From contig JAQGDQ010000113.1 in assembly GCA_030141605.1 (NCBI GenBank), positions 391,501 through 455,500 on the forward strand: DNA of 64,000 bases, in the 5' to 3' direction. Under the pieces are notes generated by a model. It had not been told where the DNA came from and ran no database searches. It worked only from the letters and a program-made list of their open reading frames with translations. The number at the start of each line of letters is the position of its first letter. The stretch's first letter is position 1. This document shows positions 1 to 12,896 of this stretch, in pieces. This stretch comes from Tubiluchus corallicola (taxonomy: Eukaryota; Priapulida; Priapulimorpha; Priapulimorphida; Tubiluchidae). The position numbers were made by a program, and so were the translations under genes.

Positions 1-3000
1 GAGAAATATCAAGAAAATTATAGTTTGACTTATCAGTAATAAAATCGCAACAATAACAGTATATCTGTCTAGCTGTTGTGTCGTCATTTCGTTATTGAAG
101 TTTACAACAACAAAGTTTTTCACATTATTTTTCACCTGGACATACATTTGAAAAGTTAAGCGCGTGTATAGCGCAATTTACTTATCACTAGACGATAACC
201 AAACTAGGCACGTTTCAAAATATTTAAAGCGAAATAAGCAAAAGCTTTTTTAGATTAAAAAGGCACTCCAAATAGATTTTGCCTTTAACAACGGAAACCC
301 TAACACTCAACCCAAACGTTTTAAATTCATAGTGAAGATATTTCACTTCGAAGCCCGTATCACTTTAAACAATGAAACAAGCGTTGACAAACAGCTTAAG
401 TAAAAGCCTCCCTCAGTTTGTCTTTGCTGCTCGCGGCCATAAATGTGAACGTGCCTTAACGTTCATTACCTGAAAGTAACTAAAAATCTCTTCAAACCGC
501 AGACCTTCAAAAACAACTCGCTGTGAGGTATAGAGTTGTTATTTTGTTTGACTTTTCTGTTTATCCAAAAGCGTGAAAAGTGAGAGATAAAGGAAGTCAA
601 GGCTTGTGATGATACAACCACAAGCACAGCTTTTGTGGTTGACGACTGTAAGGAATGTTGATTCAAGCTACATTTTACTGAACAATGCGCTGTGAGCTAC
701 GCAGAAAGAGTCATAAAAACTTACGGGTAATAATTTGATAAAACTGTTCGTCCAAATTGCCCAGGTATTCACGATATTTCATGCAGGATAAAAAACACAT
801 GCAGGATATTCAAGAACATCTTATCGAGGAGTAATACTTGCTTTATACTGCTAGAAAAAGTTTCAGGTTCAATGTCATCCAAACAAGTTCTATGACGTGT
901 AAAAATTAAATTTAAGATGTCACTTCTTACGAACACAAGCTCTGTATAGCTGCAAACTGTACACGAAAGGAAGAGAAAAGAAAATTAGTTACGTTTTACA
1001 AATTTTGATCATTGTAGTTAAGCTACATAATAACAGCTATAAAATTATCTTTACGTCTTCCATCAACAGAAGAAATAACTGCTATAACAAACTGTATTTA
1101 AAATGTATAACCTAACCTAACCAAGAAAAACTGAACAGTCGTCAGTGTGATATACCTTTTTTTAACCGCTCAAGAAAAAATACTCCGGCTTCAAAACGCG
1201 CTAATTATTTGTCGATCATTTAATTTATTTAACACTCATTTTAACGAATATTTCTCATGGCTATACAAAATTTACGCTTTTCTTCGTTTTCGCACGACGC
1301 CGCAAACTCGTTTTGAAAATTAACAATTTTACAGATTCGTTAAACCCAGCCGTAAAACAGTCCTTGACCAAGCCTATAATTTCACCTACTTATTAACAAC
1401 TTTAGGACTATACAAACTTTCTATAGGCCCAATCAGCTCTGTGACAACCAACACACAAACTTCTTCTATTATAGGCATTGAGGTATCAATAATTTTCAGA
1501 GTTCTACCCACTTCTAATCTGCGGCTAACAGCGCAAGTTCTTCTACTCCTAAAGATGGATTTGGTTGAAGTTGTTAAACATTTTTATTTATTTTAGCTAT
1601 CCAAGTTGTTTTAACACAAACGCCGTCTGAAATTCTATAAATTCTATAAAGACCGAATTTTAAAACCAATTGGTTTCCATGGTTTAAAATGTAACTCGAA
1701 AGCCGTAACATCCAGTTGAACACTTAAATAAAGGGCTTAGACTTTTTATATAAAGTACTGTAGAGTCTTAAAAATACCTTAACACAATTTTCAAATCGAA
1801 TTCCACTCAGAAGGTGTCGTAACTATCTACAGCACCATAGCAACAAAAAGTGTCCTAAAAGATCGAGGTTATAGCAAGATCCAGACAGAATGGAAATACC
1901 ATGGAACAGAAATCCTTTGGCAAACACTAAACGTGACTTATTACTATGATAATTTAACACAGCCCAATTAAATTAATCCGCGCACTATTTTCGCGTAGTT
2001 ATTTTAATCACTGAACGCTGTAAACGCACGCACCCTACACGGTTCAGGAGGGCAAAATGCTGTTAACCGTTAGAAGTAACTCAAGTTACCGCAATACTGC
2101 ACTACTTAGCGATTTTCAGGGAGACCACACCACGTGTTAGGCACTTCCCGTATGTATAGCAAATTCCCGCCACGCTGCTGCCCATTAAGCAAAGCAAACA
2201 TTGGGGACTCTAGTTAAATTTACTAGCTTAGACGCAAAGGGGCATTCTAGGTTTAAACCACTATAGAACTGCATCAGAATTAGGGTTCTCAAGCTACGAA
2301 TTTGAACTAACTGACCCTAATATGAGTTGGAGTCTACAGCAAAGTGTCTAATGCTCATCTTAGTTTCATTTTGTTGCCGTAGAACTGACCATTTTTGTTA
2401 TCATTATCGTCATATCTACAGTTGAAAGGTTAAGAAAGCCATTTGCTCAAATTAATCTGCTTTTAGTTTTTACTGAAATAATATATGCACGAATACCAGT
2501 ACTAGTTGTGCTGCCTGAGTAAGATGTGTTGACTTCTGAAACTGCACTTAGTATAAAAACGTTATTATTTCCTTTCCTCATAGCTCTACTGGTCTAAAGT
2601 ACTGAGCCTCGGAAGCCTAGGTCCACGATTTCACGGGGGTGTTGACGTTGTGCTTGGTCAATGGTCAGTCGCAAAACCCTTGAGAAAAACGCAGTAAAAT
2701 AAGTAGGATTTTGTAAAGACGTTTAGGACATGACGGGTTGTAAGCCACATATTAGTAAATTTTCTTGGAGAATTTTTAATTATGATATTTAGATCCTGCA
2801 AAAGGCCACAAAGAAAGCGGCTTTCTCACAAATATTTACGTACACGTTAAGTCTGTCTTTAAAATCTAAAAATATAAAAATTAAAGTTCCAGGTGGTACA
2901 GCATTACAAGATTATTTGGGCATTAAAGTTCCGGCTATAGCTCACGCCCACATTACTCAGTTGGCTAATAATAAACATCCATTCAAAGTACCCGGATGTA

Positions 3001-3573
3001 GCCCCATGGCACAACAGCAAGCTGTCAATGCAAACACAACAATCTACGTATAACACCTGCCTAGAGGGGCCAATTTGTATAGAACGTCTTTCTAGGAAAA
3101 AGGTGAAATAAAAGACCAGAAAGAAAACAGGAGGTATTGTGAGATTTGATTTAAATGCAGTTCTGACATCGCTGTCAAATGAATCATGGTTCCATTAGTA
3201 ATGCTATAATTATAAACTCATTATGGTATTAACTGTATTATCCCCTGGACAAATGACGCATCCTTGAGCCGTACGTTTATTCAAGTTTAGGTAACCAGGT
3301 TGAGCAAATTTTTAGGCAATAAGCATTAAATTATACAGTGCATAATAACTGTGCCAATTTTAAAATTTAAATTTGACGTAACAGCACACAAAGTTGCACG
3401 AAAATTGTAACTTTGGCCTATGAAATTATTGCATGTTAGGTCAATAAGTTTGCTTTGCTCAGTTCAAATTTGTAATTATCAGCCCTGGGTTGGTAAGTTA
3501 ATCTTAAAATTCAACTCAGAAATCAGTTCCTCCATTCCTCTTACTAATTTTATTACTGTTAATATTAAAACAT
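1..3573. other. Non-coding stretch, no gene seen
   Basis: AT-rich sequence without a convincing open frame. The only small motif is CCTAACCTAACC near 1108-1120, too short to be called telomeric. Nothing else is recognised. Confidence 0.6.
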
Positions 3574-4052
3574 TCTGACAGACTTCGAAAAAGATATCAT
3601 TTCATCTTTTAAGCAGAATTTTGAAGTGAAAACTTTAGAAAAGGTTAGGAATATTAAAGAGGGAGAGGCCTTAGCAAAATTTAGAATTAGTGCTCATCGT
3701 TTGGCTGTTGAAACTGGTAGATATACCAGGGAACCTATTCCAGGTGAAAATTGAGTTTCTAGTGTTTGCAATGTTGTTGAAGATGAATAATATCATTTTT
3801 ATTGCACTGCTCAAAACATGTCACACACAACTTTATGGTGAACACACAGTTTCTCAATATGATCCTACTTTTAGTGCTTTAACTGAAAAAGAAAAAATGT
3901 TTTGTCTGATGCAGCCACAAAACACTAATACAATGTACAGTGGCAAAATTTATGCGAATATGCATGTAATCTATTGTGTGAAACGTTTATTATTGTTTTG
4001 ATCGGCCGTGTTGGCCACATATCAATAAACTATCTATCTATCTATCTATCTA

Positions 4053-4103
<51 letters not shown>

Positions 4104-4105
4104 GC

Positions 4106-4136
<31 letters not shown>

Positions 4137-4147
4137 CCTATCTACCT
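3574..4147 (+). mobile_element. 3' end of a CR1/L2-like non-LTR retrotransposon, decayed
   Basis: In one frame from about 3582 the translation contains LEKVRNIKEGEALAKF, RISAHRLAVETGRY and then a degraded Cys/His motif (VCNVVEDE, HFxxxC). This is the characteristic C-terminal tail of LINE reverse transcriptases common in invertebrates. The frame is broken by in-frame stops, one in the position of an expected Arg codon (TGA near 3751) and a TAA near 3787, so it is dead. A small GGCC...GGCC hairpin (4004-4016) precedes AATAAAC and a tetranucleotide tail, the usual 3' end design of this group. The element is strongly 5' truncated. Confidence 0.78.
4029..4147 (+). repeat. (CTAT)n/(CTGT)n microsatellite tail
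   Basis: About 118 bp of tetranucleotide repeat change from CTAT to CTGT and back to CTAT/CTAC. It starts directly after the LINE 3' end (AATAAACTATC) and so most likely grew from the element's own tail. Confidence 0.9.
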
Positions 4148-4477
4148 CTGAATTCAAGAGTTTGGAATAGAATATATACAATTATTCATCCTAAAAAGGA
4201 ATGGTTTGGAGAAGAGTACACATCCTATTATTTATTCAAAAGAGGGTGATTAGGGGAAGTGGGAAACGTTTTAAAGCGCTTCTTACCACAAGCACACTTT
4301 CTACAAAATTGCTGAATAATTTCAAAACAAGGCGCATAGCGTTTTAAACAGCAAATCGCGTGAGTCACTTTCTCCTAATTTGCATCTAGTGCAAACATGA
4401 AAATTGGGGGCTAATTAACATTCAACCGCGCTGTGACGGTTACAGATTTAATGCAAAAATGCGTTGCTGCTTCAAGT

Positions 4478-4562
4478 GGACACAAGAGATCTCTTATTGC
4501 GAATTCAAAGAGCTGCAAAGGGACACAAGAACCTCTTTTTTTAAATTCAAGGGGCTGTGGAG
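4478..4562 (+). repeat. 43-bp tandem duplication, imperfect
   Basis: GGACACAAGA begins both copies (4478 and 4521). Each then has a T-rich stretch, AATTCAA and an AGCTG/GGCTG end. It lies inside a 107-codon minus-strand frame (4411-4734), which is more likely to be chance than a gene. Confidence 0.6.
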
Positions 4563-6660
4563 GCGGATGAATACGCAAATGCAGTGACCGCACGGTAAAA
4601 ATAGGGATAAGAATCTCATTTTCTATCATCAAAAGTTTGACATTCACTGGAGCACGCATGAGCGGTTGGGTATAATGCTGGACAGGCTGGAAAAATTTAA
4701 ACCCTCGAATTAACAGATCAGAGCCACGAAGCATGAAAAACAGCTATAGTTATAGCGTAATGCTGCACAGCACAGATGATTTCATTCCAGGGACATCTAT
4801 AAAGTGTAAAAAAGCTATGTGCATCTGCTTACAAGTAAACTATTACATTTTTCACTTTTATAATAATCATTAATACCACCTTATTAAAAATTTGCAACAT
4901 TTATTATTTAAATAAGCGAATTTCCAAGCTCCAGAATTTATAAGAACCTGGGATAAATTACAAAATTATGTGGACACTTTCCCCTCTTTGTGCACAATAA
5001 TTATAATATCTGAGTTAAAACTTCTAAGTTTTTTAACTGCGATGTTAATTCTCAACAACTATTTATCTATCAATTTATGCATATGTATCACTCTCCCTCA
5101 TATATTTTGTGAAACTGTTTAATACTGACGCCTGTTTTTTCTCCTTCTTTCACACAAATTTAAATCAAGATACTTTTAAAATTGATGTACAGTATGATTA
5201 CTGCACGAAAATAAAATTGGGTGTGAACTAATCTAAATGTTCCTCAAAAACTAAAGGTAATACAGGTGAGACAGGTTCAAGTCAGTTAGGCAGATCTATG
5301 GCAGCATTTTTTGATTTAACATACAAATGCATACATTAACTCAAATAAAACAGACCCTACACTAATAACGGTTTCCCAGAGATTCTGAGATCAAGATATC
5401 GAAAATAATGGTACTATCATTAACAAAACTCCTAGTTGCTAACATTCGGAAATCTTTTATACTGGATCCGCCCATAATACAGTCCTTGAAATTTATATAA
5501 ACTTCATCTTAACATAATTTCTTAAAATAGGAAAGCTATAATCCGACAGCTGCTGACGAGAAAAAACCGATATCGCCGTGACTGAAACTCGGATCAGTGG
5601 TTTACGAATTCACACAAATCTTCAGACTCTGACTCAGGAATCTGATAATAACCTTGTCATGTAATAAAATGTTGGCAAAGCAACCGAGAAACTTGGGGCT
5701 ACCACAATGAAAACTTCGTTTAAAAACTCAATCATAGGTCAATGTAACGACGCCCTCAAAACGAGCATTCTAATTTAAATAGGAAGCAGACAGACTAATT
5801 CAAAAGCTCGCATTAGTGACAAGAGATCTTCGTGTAATTTGTCAACTCAGCTTGATATCTTGGCTTGAACTCCTCATAATATTTAACATGGTAACAAACA
5901 CGTTGCACGAAGAAACAATGACACTGATCGAAATTCTCACGAAGAATAACCAAAACGATTAAAATCCCGCAATACGACTTTATCAAAGTTTATTGACTGT
6001 TCTAAATTCTATCACAACGAACTTGCTAACAACGTCATTAAATACGCGTGTAAACATACTAGTAACTGGAATTCTTTAAAATAATCATATGAATGCAATT
6101 CCGGTTGAATACAATACCTTGATGTAACGCATATACTCACATTATAATATGCGATATAAAAGCTGTTACACAAAGCAGTAGTACTAAAACATTTAGAGCT
6201 TGAAAATGGTTTATATTATTTAGAATTGTGGAGTACACGCAATTTCTACTGTATCAGATTTAGACAGTATCCACTGGCCGGTTGCTGTGTTGATAATTGC
6301 TGGCACGTGCCACCTATTATCTATTGATAAATGACCTCACTGGACACTGGTCGGCACACAAGCGCACTTCTGTTTGGACGTCTATATTTGGACAGTTCGT
6401 CCACCTGCCCAAACAATGGTGTTAAAATTCAATGCATTACAATAATAGCGAGTTAGTTACAATTTAATAAGAAAACAAATTACCGATAGAAATCGGGTAA
6501 CTGCGCTATCCTGCTTTTAACGGTTTTATCTGCCGCTTGCGGTGTAGAAAGTTATTGGGAAACTTGTTTCTATTGATGATGCAGTTAAGTTGAGTTAACC
6601 CACAATTTAATTATTATTTAATTTCTGAAGCCAAACTCGACCGAAAATCAGGAAAAAAGA
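4563..6660. other. Non-coding stretch, no gene seen
   Basis: No convincing open frame, RNA gene or repeat family was recognised here. The sequence is uniformly AT-rich. Confidence 0.55.
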
Positions 6661-6714
6661 AAAATTCGGTATTAGGGCTACGCCTGGATTTGAATCAGGG
6701 ACAATGGGAGTTTC

Positions 6715-6768
6715 GATTACAATTCAAATGTCAGAATTAAGGATTGCAATTCAAATGCCAGAATTATT
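6715..6768 (+). repeat. 27-bp tandem duplication next to a tRNA B-box-like motif
   Basis: GATTACAATTCAAATGTCAG and GATTGCAATTCAAATGCCAG start two adjacent 27-bp copies. Just before them, 6685-6702 contains CCTGGATTTGAATCAGG. It folds like a tRNA T-arm, and its complement matches a pol III B box (GATTCAAATCC), so this may be a SINE remnant. Confidence 0.55.
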
Positions 6769-7023
6769 AGAAACACGTAGGACTAGACTACACAGCCCCT
6801 TAGAATTTGTGGTATTTTTTCTAATTTGTTAGTAAGTTACTACTTAATTATAATGCAATAAACAGTTAAATCACTATAACTGATCAAGTTGTCACGTACA
6901 AATAATAGGAGAAAGACAAGGTCCCCTACTTTTTAACTTAGCTGAAAAAAATCCCAATTTCTCTTTATCAATCAACACCTCGCAAACGCTTGTGGTCGCG
7001 CCCAAAAGAAACTAAATTGCTAA

Positions 7024-7484
7024 AAGCAAATAAGGCTTTCGGCGCTTGCAAAAACGCAACCAGAAAGTAAACAGAAAGGGGCTAAAGATCAATACGGCAT
7101 CACCATTAATAACGTCAAATGCGGTAGCCTCCAGCACAAGACGCAACAATATTTTATGACATCCAACGCCGAATTGCAGAAAGTCTGACAGAATCGAATA
7201 ATACCAGAAGTGATGATTTAAAACGTCTTATTGCCAACGTCCAAACCCATGAGGGCGCAAGCAGCAGCATCAGACGAACGTTAGACATATTCAGCGACAG
7301 CCAAATTCCCATCAAAATCGCGAGATATTCATAAATTCATCAATACACGGCCATCACGGTCCCAGATGCGTCCCTCTATCTTTTAATCATGTCACGGTCG
7401 TTTGTCCAGCCATTAGCTAATCAGATACGTGCCAAAAGCGATGATTCAATAATTGCTTATGCACATATTAATGGAGTTTTGCTT
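7024..7484 (+). pseudogene. GC-elevated, open-frame-rich island; possible decayed coding sequence
   Basis: One frame is open from about 7024 to 7190 (peptide with QKGAKDQYGITINNVKCG). A second is open from 7128 to 7334 (RRIAESLTESNNTRSDDLKR, then ASSSIRRTLDIF) and continues after a single TAA to 7484 (VQPLANQIRAKSDDSIIAYA). Composition differs from the AT-rich surroundings and the peptides are protein-like, but neither frame has a supported start or splice sites. It could be a dead gene or old transposon coding piece with a frameshift, or only a compositional island. No family is recognised. Confidence 0.25.
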
Positions 7485-7806
7485 TGAGATGAAAAAAATC
7501 ATTGCGTTGCCTGCACTTCTTGTGTGTAAAAAAGAACTTACACGAGCAAATTTCCCTTTAGGCACTTTAAGCAAGGAATCGATATTGAATTGACTGAAGG
7601 CCACTGAATCTGGTGTGTCGAAATTTTATGTGCATGCTAAGCAGTCATGATTTCACATTGACATTGAAGAAATGATAATACAACGCGGATACAAATGATA
7701 CAATGATACATAATTACAATTCTTGCGAATCTTAAAACTTCGTCATATAATTTTAATCATCTCTGCACCACACAATAAAATAGCTTTAATCATTAACAGT
7801 TTGCGC

Positions 7807-7824
7807 GGGGGGGGGGGGGGGGGG
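7807..7824 (+). repeat. Poly(G) run of 18
   Basis: An uninterrupted run of 18 G in an AT-rich region. Such runs can form G-quadruplex structures. The exact length is prone to sequencing error. Confidence 0.85.
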
Positions 7825-10443
7825 TAATTCTCACATCCTATCGAAACAACGTCTGACAGTGACTTCCGTTCAAATTAAAGCAATAATTAATGACAAGCTA
7901 ATTAAGCTAATTGCATTGAGAATTTTAGAAGAAATGACCTTGTAGTTCAATTATAAGTTAAGGACCTGTCATCCACTAACAACAGAACGCCATAAAGAGA
8001 CTCATTTAAACACTAAACTTTGGCCTACATAGCTAATTGAAGATGACACTTTAAACACATCGCTTCTTTGAAAGACTCAGATGAAAACTGATTTACTGCC
8101 ACTAATTCACAAAAAGCTCAGCTCGAATTAGGTTGGTCACTCAGTTCTGTTACCAATTACTTACAATAGGTTAACTGTGAGTTCTACGAATGAGAAATTA
8201 TTTATGTTATGGCATATAGAGCACATCGCTTTGTTATAAATTATAGACCACTCTACGATAAAACCTTTGACCAACTTCAATATGACTAATGATTAATACA
8301 TAACCAATGATATATCAAATGAAATTGCTAGTAATGGGCAATAATCCATGACATCTATGTGTACATATTGACTGTGTGTGTGCAAAGTGTACAACGAATG
8401 TCTAATAGATTTAGCTGGATGTCATAAGTTAACAGCGGCCAGCAGGCCCATCACTGACGGTTCAAAGATTAGGCATGCAATGAACTATGTACATTTTAGT
8501 AGGTACAGCAAGTAAAATAATAAAAAAATCAATGATAACAAAAGGCAAAATTTCAGAAATTTTCAGTGCAGTCAATGTATATTTACACTACAATTATATT
8601 ATACGATGAAAGGGTATTTTCGAAGGTTTTTTATTTTGAACATTGAAACTGGTTGCTACATTAAGGCTTATATTATACGTTTAAAATTTGCGCTTACATT
8701 ATACAAACCTAGAAAATTAAACACATCTTACGCAGTAACACAATCAGACTATTCAGTTCAATTCAAATCGATTTTTATTCAATTTGTTTTTAAAAGTTCT
8801 GTGAATTAGCGTAATTATCATTATCAGAATCGGTCAAGATCAATACCCAATGACATTGACGTAAGTAAAGGAGTTGATCTGACACGTAGATAGATCAAGA
8901 TCAACAACTATATTAAAAGTCAACTTCACTTCAATAACTCTGTGGGAACTTGAACAGCATAGTATGTATTTAGGCCCATAAAGTTAACAGTAAGATTGTT
9001 TAGGCCCGACTTGTCAGAAGTTGCCGCGAAGCTGGATATATATATATATTACATTACACAGCACTGTTATGGTACACGTGTTACCCACAGTGGCCATTAA
9101 ATTTACTTACATTTTATAAAGCTGACTTTAAATTTCTTGAATGATTATGATCACAACAGTAAGTTTCCCGACAATCCAACTGCAAATTTCAATAGCGGTG
9201 AAACATTAAAATTTAGTTCGAAGTGCATGCGCGAACAACAAGAAAAATATCCAAATTTTTCATCAAGTAACATAAAAGCACATTGACAGACAGCACAGCA
9301 TTGAAAGGAAATTATAAGTAATTCACAGCATACAAATTACACTGGTTTCAGAATAACAACCTCCTCGCACAACACATCCGATCTGGTCCTAAGACTGCAA
9401 GTGTAAGTGCAGACAGGGGGTGGGGAACTCTGCGTAGTTTGAATGGTAAAATCAATGGTGCATGACTGCTGTCGGACAGCGTCCCAGACTGAGTTGTTTT
9501 AGCAATTTTACATTCGCCCTGAGAACTAACTACCCTATCCCTTTTTTCATGAACACACAGTCGCTAGTAATTTATTATACAGAATGGAAAACATAAATAT
9601 TATTCATATACAATAACAATTCAATAATAACAAAAGCAGCAAAAAAGAAAAAATGTGCTCTGCACTTTATAATAATTTAATAATAATAATTTATTGAATT
9701 TAAAATGCATTATCATTAAAATGGACAAATGCATTTTACATACGTAAATCCTAATACATAAACAGTACGTACACGATTGACTATTATACATGCTACATAC
9801 TGCTATATACCTTACAGAGACTTAGCCTACACATAATTTATTATTATTATTACATTATTTGTTACATTACAAGAATTTAGTGCTATAATTGGCAAACAAT
9901 ATGCAGTTTGTACACACAAAAATATGTAATTCTAAACAATTTTATGAAACACGCCTCACTTTTTATAAAACACGCATCAATTTCAACATTTCGTTCTAGT
10001 ATAATAACTGAGTACACTGCGTTACAAAAATAAAATTGTTTTCCTTTGTGGACAATAAAACTGACTCCAATGACCACTGTGACAGCCGATGCTTTAAGAG
10101 AGTAGAGACGGATATAACCTGTACACAATCGCACAATACATTGGTGTCTATTAAGTACCTGTGTGAAATGGGAAGATAGGAAAGGGAAGCGACAGACAGG
10201 GAAACTGCTAAATCAATTTTCATTCAAGGAAGATTCTGGTTAGACAGACACAGATATGCTACAGAACAGAAGCAATTTGTTTTTATATTATATTTCTCAC
10301 ATACGTTTAGCACTTGTGCTTACTCTATTGCTGACAAAAATTTCTGAAAACATCTGATACACTGGAGGCCATGAAGCGATGAGAAAAGTCCAGCACATGC
10401 ATTTCTTGATGATACAGCACCTAAAATACTGACGTACTTCAAC
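7825..10443. other. Non-coding stretch, no gene seen
   Basis: AT-rich sequence with a short (TA)n near 9041-9049 and ATT-rich pieces near 9660-9850. Short open frames here have AT-driven composition. Nothing is recognised. Confidence 0.55.
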
Positions 10444-10742
10444 AGCCTCAAATTTTGAAAATAAGACAGTGGTCTTCTGAGACTTAACTGTAAAAGTTTA
10501 TGTCCATTAAGTCTCAAAAATTCTTTATTTTTCTCAGAAGCTTTCGCCCCTCAAGGACAGTCGACATAACTTGATATAGCCAAAATCTTAAAAGATACAC
10601 TTACAATTTATACAGATGACAATCTTTCAAGATCTTAGCTATGTCAAGTTGAAGTTGGCTAATGAAGTCCATGAGGAACGAAAGCGTCTGAGAAAAATAA
10701 AGAATTTTTGAGACATTATAACGGTCATAGCCTCAAATTTTG
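10444..10742. mobile_element. Foldback insertion with 14-bp target-site duplication (Penelope-like terminal repeat?)
   Basis: AGCCTCAAATTTTG occurs at 10444-10457 and again at 10729-10742 and flanks 271 bp, which looks like a target-site duplication. Inside, roughly 90-bp arms are inverted: 10507-10595 (starting TCTCAAAAATTCTTTATTTT) matches the complement of 10630-10713. Each arm carries a motif with GGAC/GGAA next to CGAAAGC. The right arm reads CTAATGA, GTCC, ATGA, GGAAC, GAAA, GCGTC, close to a hammerhead ribozyme core (CTGATGA ... GAAA ... GTC). Inverted partial terminal repeats bearing hammerhead motifs and target duplications of this size are known from Penelope-like elements. No coding region is present. 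A flanking-helix fold was not found, so ribozyme activity is doubtful. Confidence 0.6.
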
Positions 10743-12630
10743 TCAGCGCACTCGCAATTATATAAAAACTTTAACAAGGGTCGAATTCAAACTAAGATCT
10801 GTTATTAATTATTGCTATATTAATATATAGTAGTCCTTGACACAAAAATAAAAACAAAATGTGTAACTTACAGGCGTTTTTGTATTATGCACAATTTTTA
10901 TATTGCCCTATATAATTATATAAACTTCACAACAGATTTTTGATGAAATTTATTCACTTAATTGACAACTCAGCTAAGTAAGTACATCTTATTGAAAACT
11001 TCTAGGTTTATTTTCATCGTTTTCATTAATAATAACTGCGTACATTTATAGAAATGATAAATCCACTCAACAATATACTGTCTTTTTTTCAATAATATAT
11101 ACATGTATTATACACTCGATTATGCAGGTAGCAAAAACAAATTATAAATACACTAAGAAATATATAATTTATTAAGTGATTTAAATTAACACGCTTATAA
11201 ACTTGGAAACGTGTCCGATAGAAAAGCGCAAGCTCTTTAGAGAATTGTTCGTTTGCAAAGTCTCAACGCTGAAGGTGACATATCTGGATTAATATTATGC
11301 AGTGTCCTTGAAAAATAATGGACTGCAAATAAAGCGCGCTTAGCAACGCCATAATGAATGTTGAAGAAAAGACGCTGATTAAAACGCTGATAAACAAACT
11401 AGATTCGTTTTCAAAATGTAAAGCAATTCATAATCAAAGCTACAGATTTAAATATAATTCTAAACTAGCTTATCTACTCTATCCCACAACAAATAGGATG
11501 TGGCTAATTAGGTCAAAAACAATCACAATTCACAAATACTAGAAGCATGGTCAACTCATGTTTAACTATGTAGTATGTTGATACAGGAAAGGTATAAAAA
11601 ATAACTGACTGGTGATGTGGGAAATCAAATTCTTAAAATTTCTTTTCTCATGTCTTTTCTTAAGTGGGTGCTGGCGGTCATTTATATTGAACAAAACGTT
11701 TTTTAATGGCAAAAATTTCTAAATGATGCACGTTTTTCGAGAACAAATGTAGAATTTTCTAAGTTCATACCAAGCTGGTCTAGTTTGTGTCTACTATAGT
11801 GGTTAATTACTGAAAAGTTTCCCGCAGATAAACATGTACAGCTTATCGTAATCCATCTAAAACGATACCAGCATTTTCCAGAGCTTGCCCATTTGGTTTC
11901 AACTTCTGTGAAGGGCTGATCTACGGCTTACCAGTATCGTGCAAAACTGTAGGCAATGTAGTTTATACGCAAAATAATTCCCCCAATTATATCATCACAG
12001 AACTTTGAAATTAATTGGCTACTTCAACAAGATAACACTGGCATAGATGAAAATGTTTTGTTTGTTGGTTTCTGCAAACAAATCAAAAGGTTGTAGATAC
12101 ACTCGACGGTCATAGAAACAGTCCGAACTTGGATGCGCCTAAGTGACCACTGATCCTAAGTTTAGAAAGAAACACCCCTTATCTCTTGTTGTTGTTGAGC
12201 AGTTGTTCAAGTAATTCTGGTGGTTGTTTCGCTCGGCGGGGGTTACTCAGTGAACTGAATTTAGCAAGAGAATCCACAAACAAACTTCACAGGCCAACCT
12301 TTCTGTTGCTTCTAGATGGTTAACAGATCCTGTCAAGAGCTGAGCTAAGAGGATTTAAACTCTGTTAAGAACTTAATTTGAACTTGCGGGCAGATTTACG
12401 AGAAAGAAAATAATTCGAGTTCGCAGTTTTTTAGTTCGTGAATCCGATAACAATAAGGTTTTTCAATGTATAGCACATTTGAACACCATTTTCTTAAATT
12501 TGACAAATATTTTATTAGAATGTTGAAGAAGTTTTGAGCAAGAAGCGAAACACCCCGTTTTTATACAGTTTAACATTCTACCGCAAGCCCCAATGACACG
12601 TCTAGTTAGTATGATAAGAAATCTCACTAT
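10743..12630. other. Non-coding stretch, no gene seen
   Basis: AT-rich sequence without a convincing gene or repeat. Short frames such as 11354-11542 have AT-driven composition and no supporting feature. Confidence 0.5.
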
Positions 12631-12676
12631 AATAATAATGACAATAATAATAATAATAATAATTGTAATAATAATA
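12631..12676 (+). repeat. (AAT)n microsatellite, interrupted
   Basis: AATAATAATGACAATAATAA and further AAT units extend over about 45 bp. There is no associated element at its edge. Confidence 0.8.
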
Positions 12677-12770
12677 TTATTTTAAGATTATAAGATCGAT
12701 TTCAAAAGTCATCGTAAAATCGTTACCAACATACTCAACTCCAATGTGCACTGCTATAATCCATAATGGT

Positions 12771-12792
12771 GCCTAAACAGGTGTGCTTAGGC
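12771..12792. repeat. Short perfect inverted repeat GCCTAA/TTAGGC
   Basis: Six-base arms at 12771-12776 and 12787-12792 are separated by ten bases. It lies about 105 bp downstream (minus strand) of the 5S-like sequence and might be part of the same element. Confidence 0.45.
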
Positions 12793-12896
12793 AACAAAAA
12801 TTCCGTAATTATGAATTACCATCAAGTCTTCCATGTCGAGGCAATGAATTGGCAGAAAAGTTTTAGCCATTATGGCAGATACACCGTTCAGCAGTA

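Noticed and set aside
1108-1123. CCTAACCTAACC as an interstitial telomere repeat
   Set aside because: Only about two to three units, which is expected by chance.
4411-4734. 107-codon minus-strand frame starting with ATG
   Set aside because: It spans a 43-bp tandem duplication, has no recognised motif, and is close to the chance maximum for this window.
10630-10713. Active hammerhead ribozyme
   Set aside because: The core-like motif is present, but one core base differs (CTAATGA) and I could not find pairing for the outer helices, so activity is not claimed.
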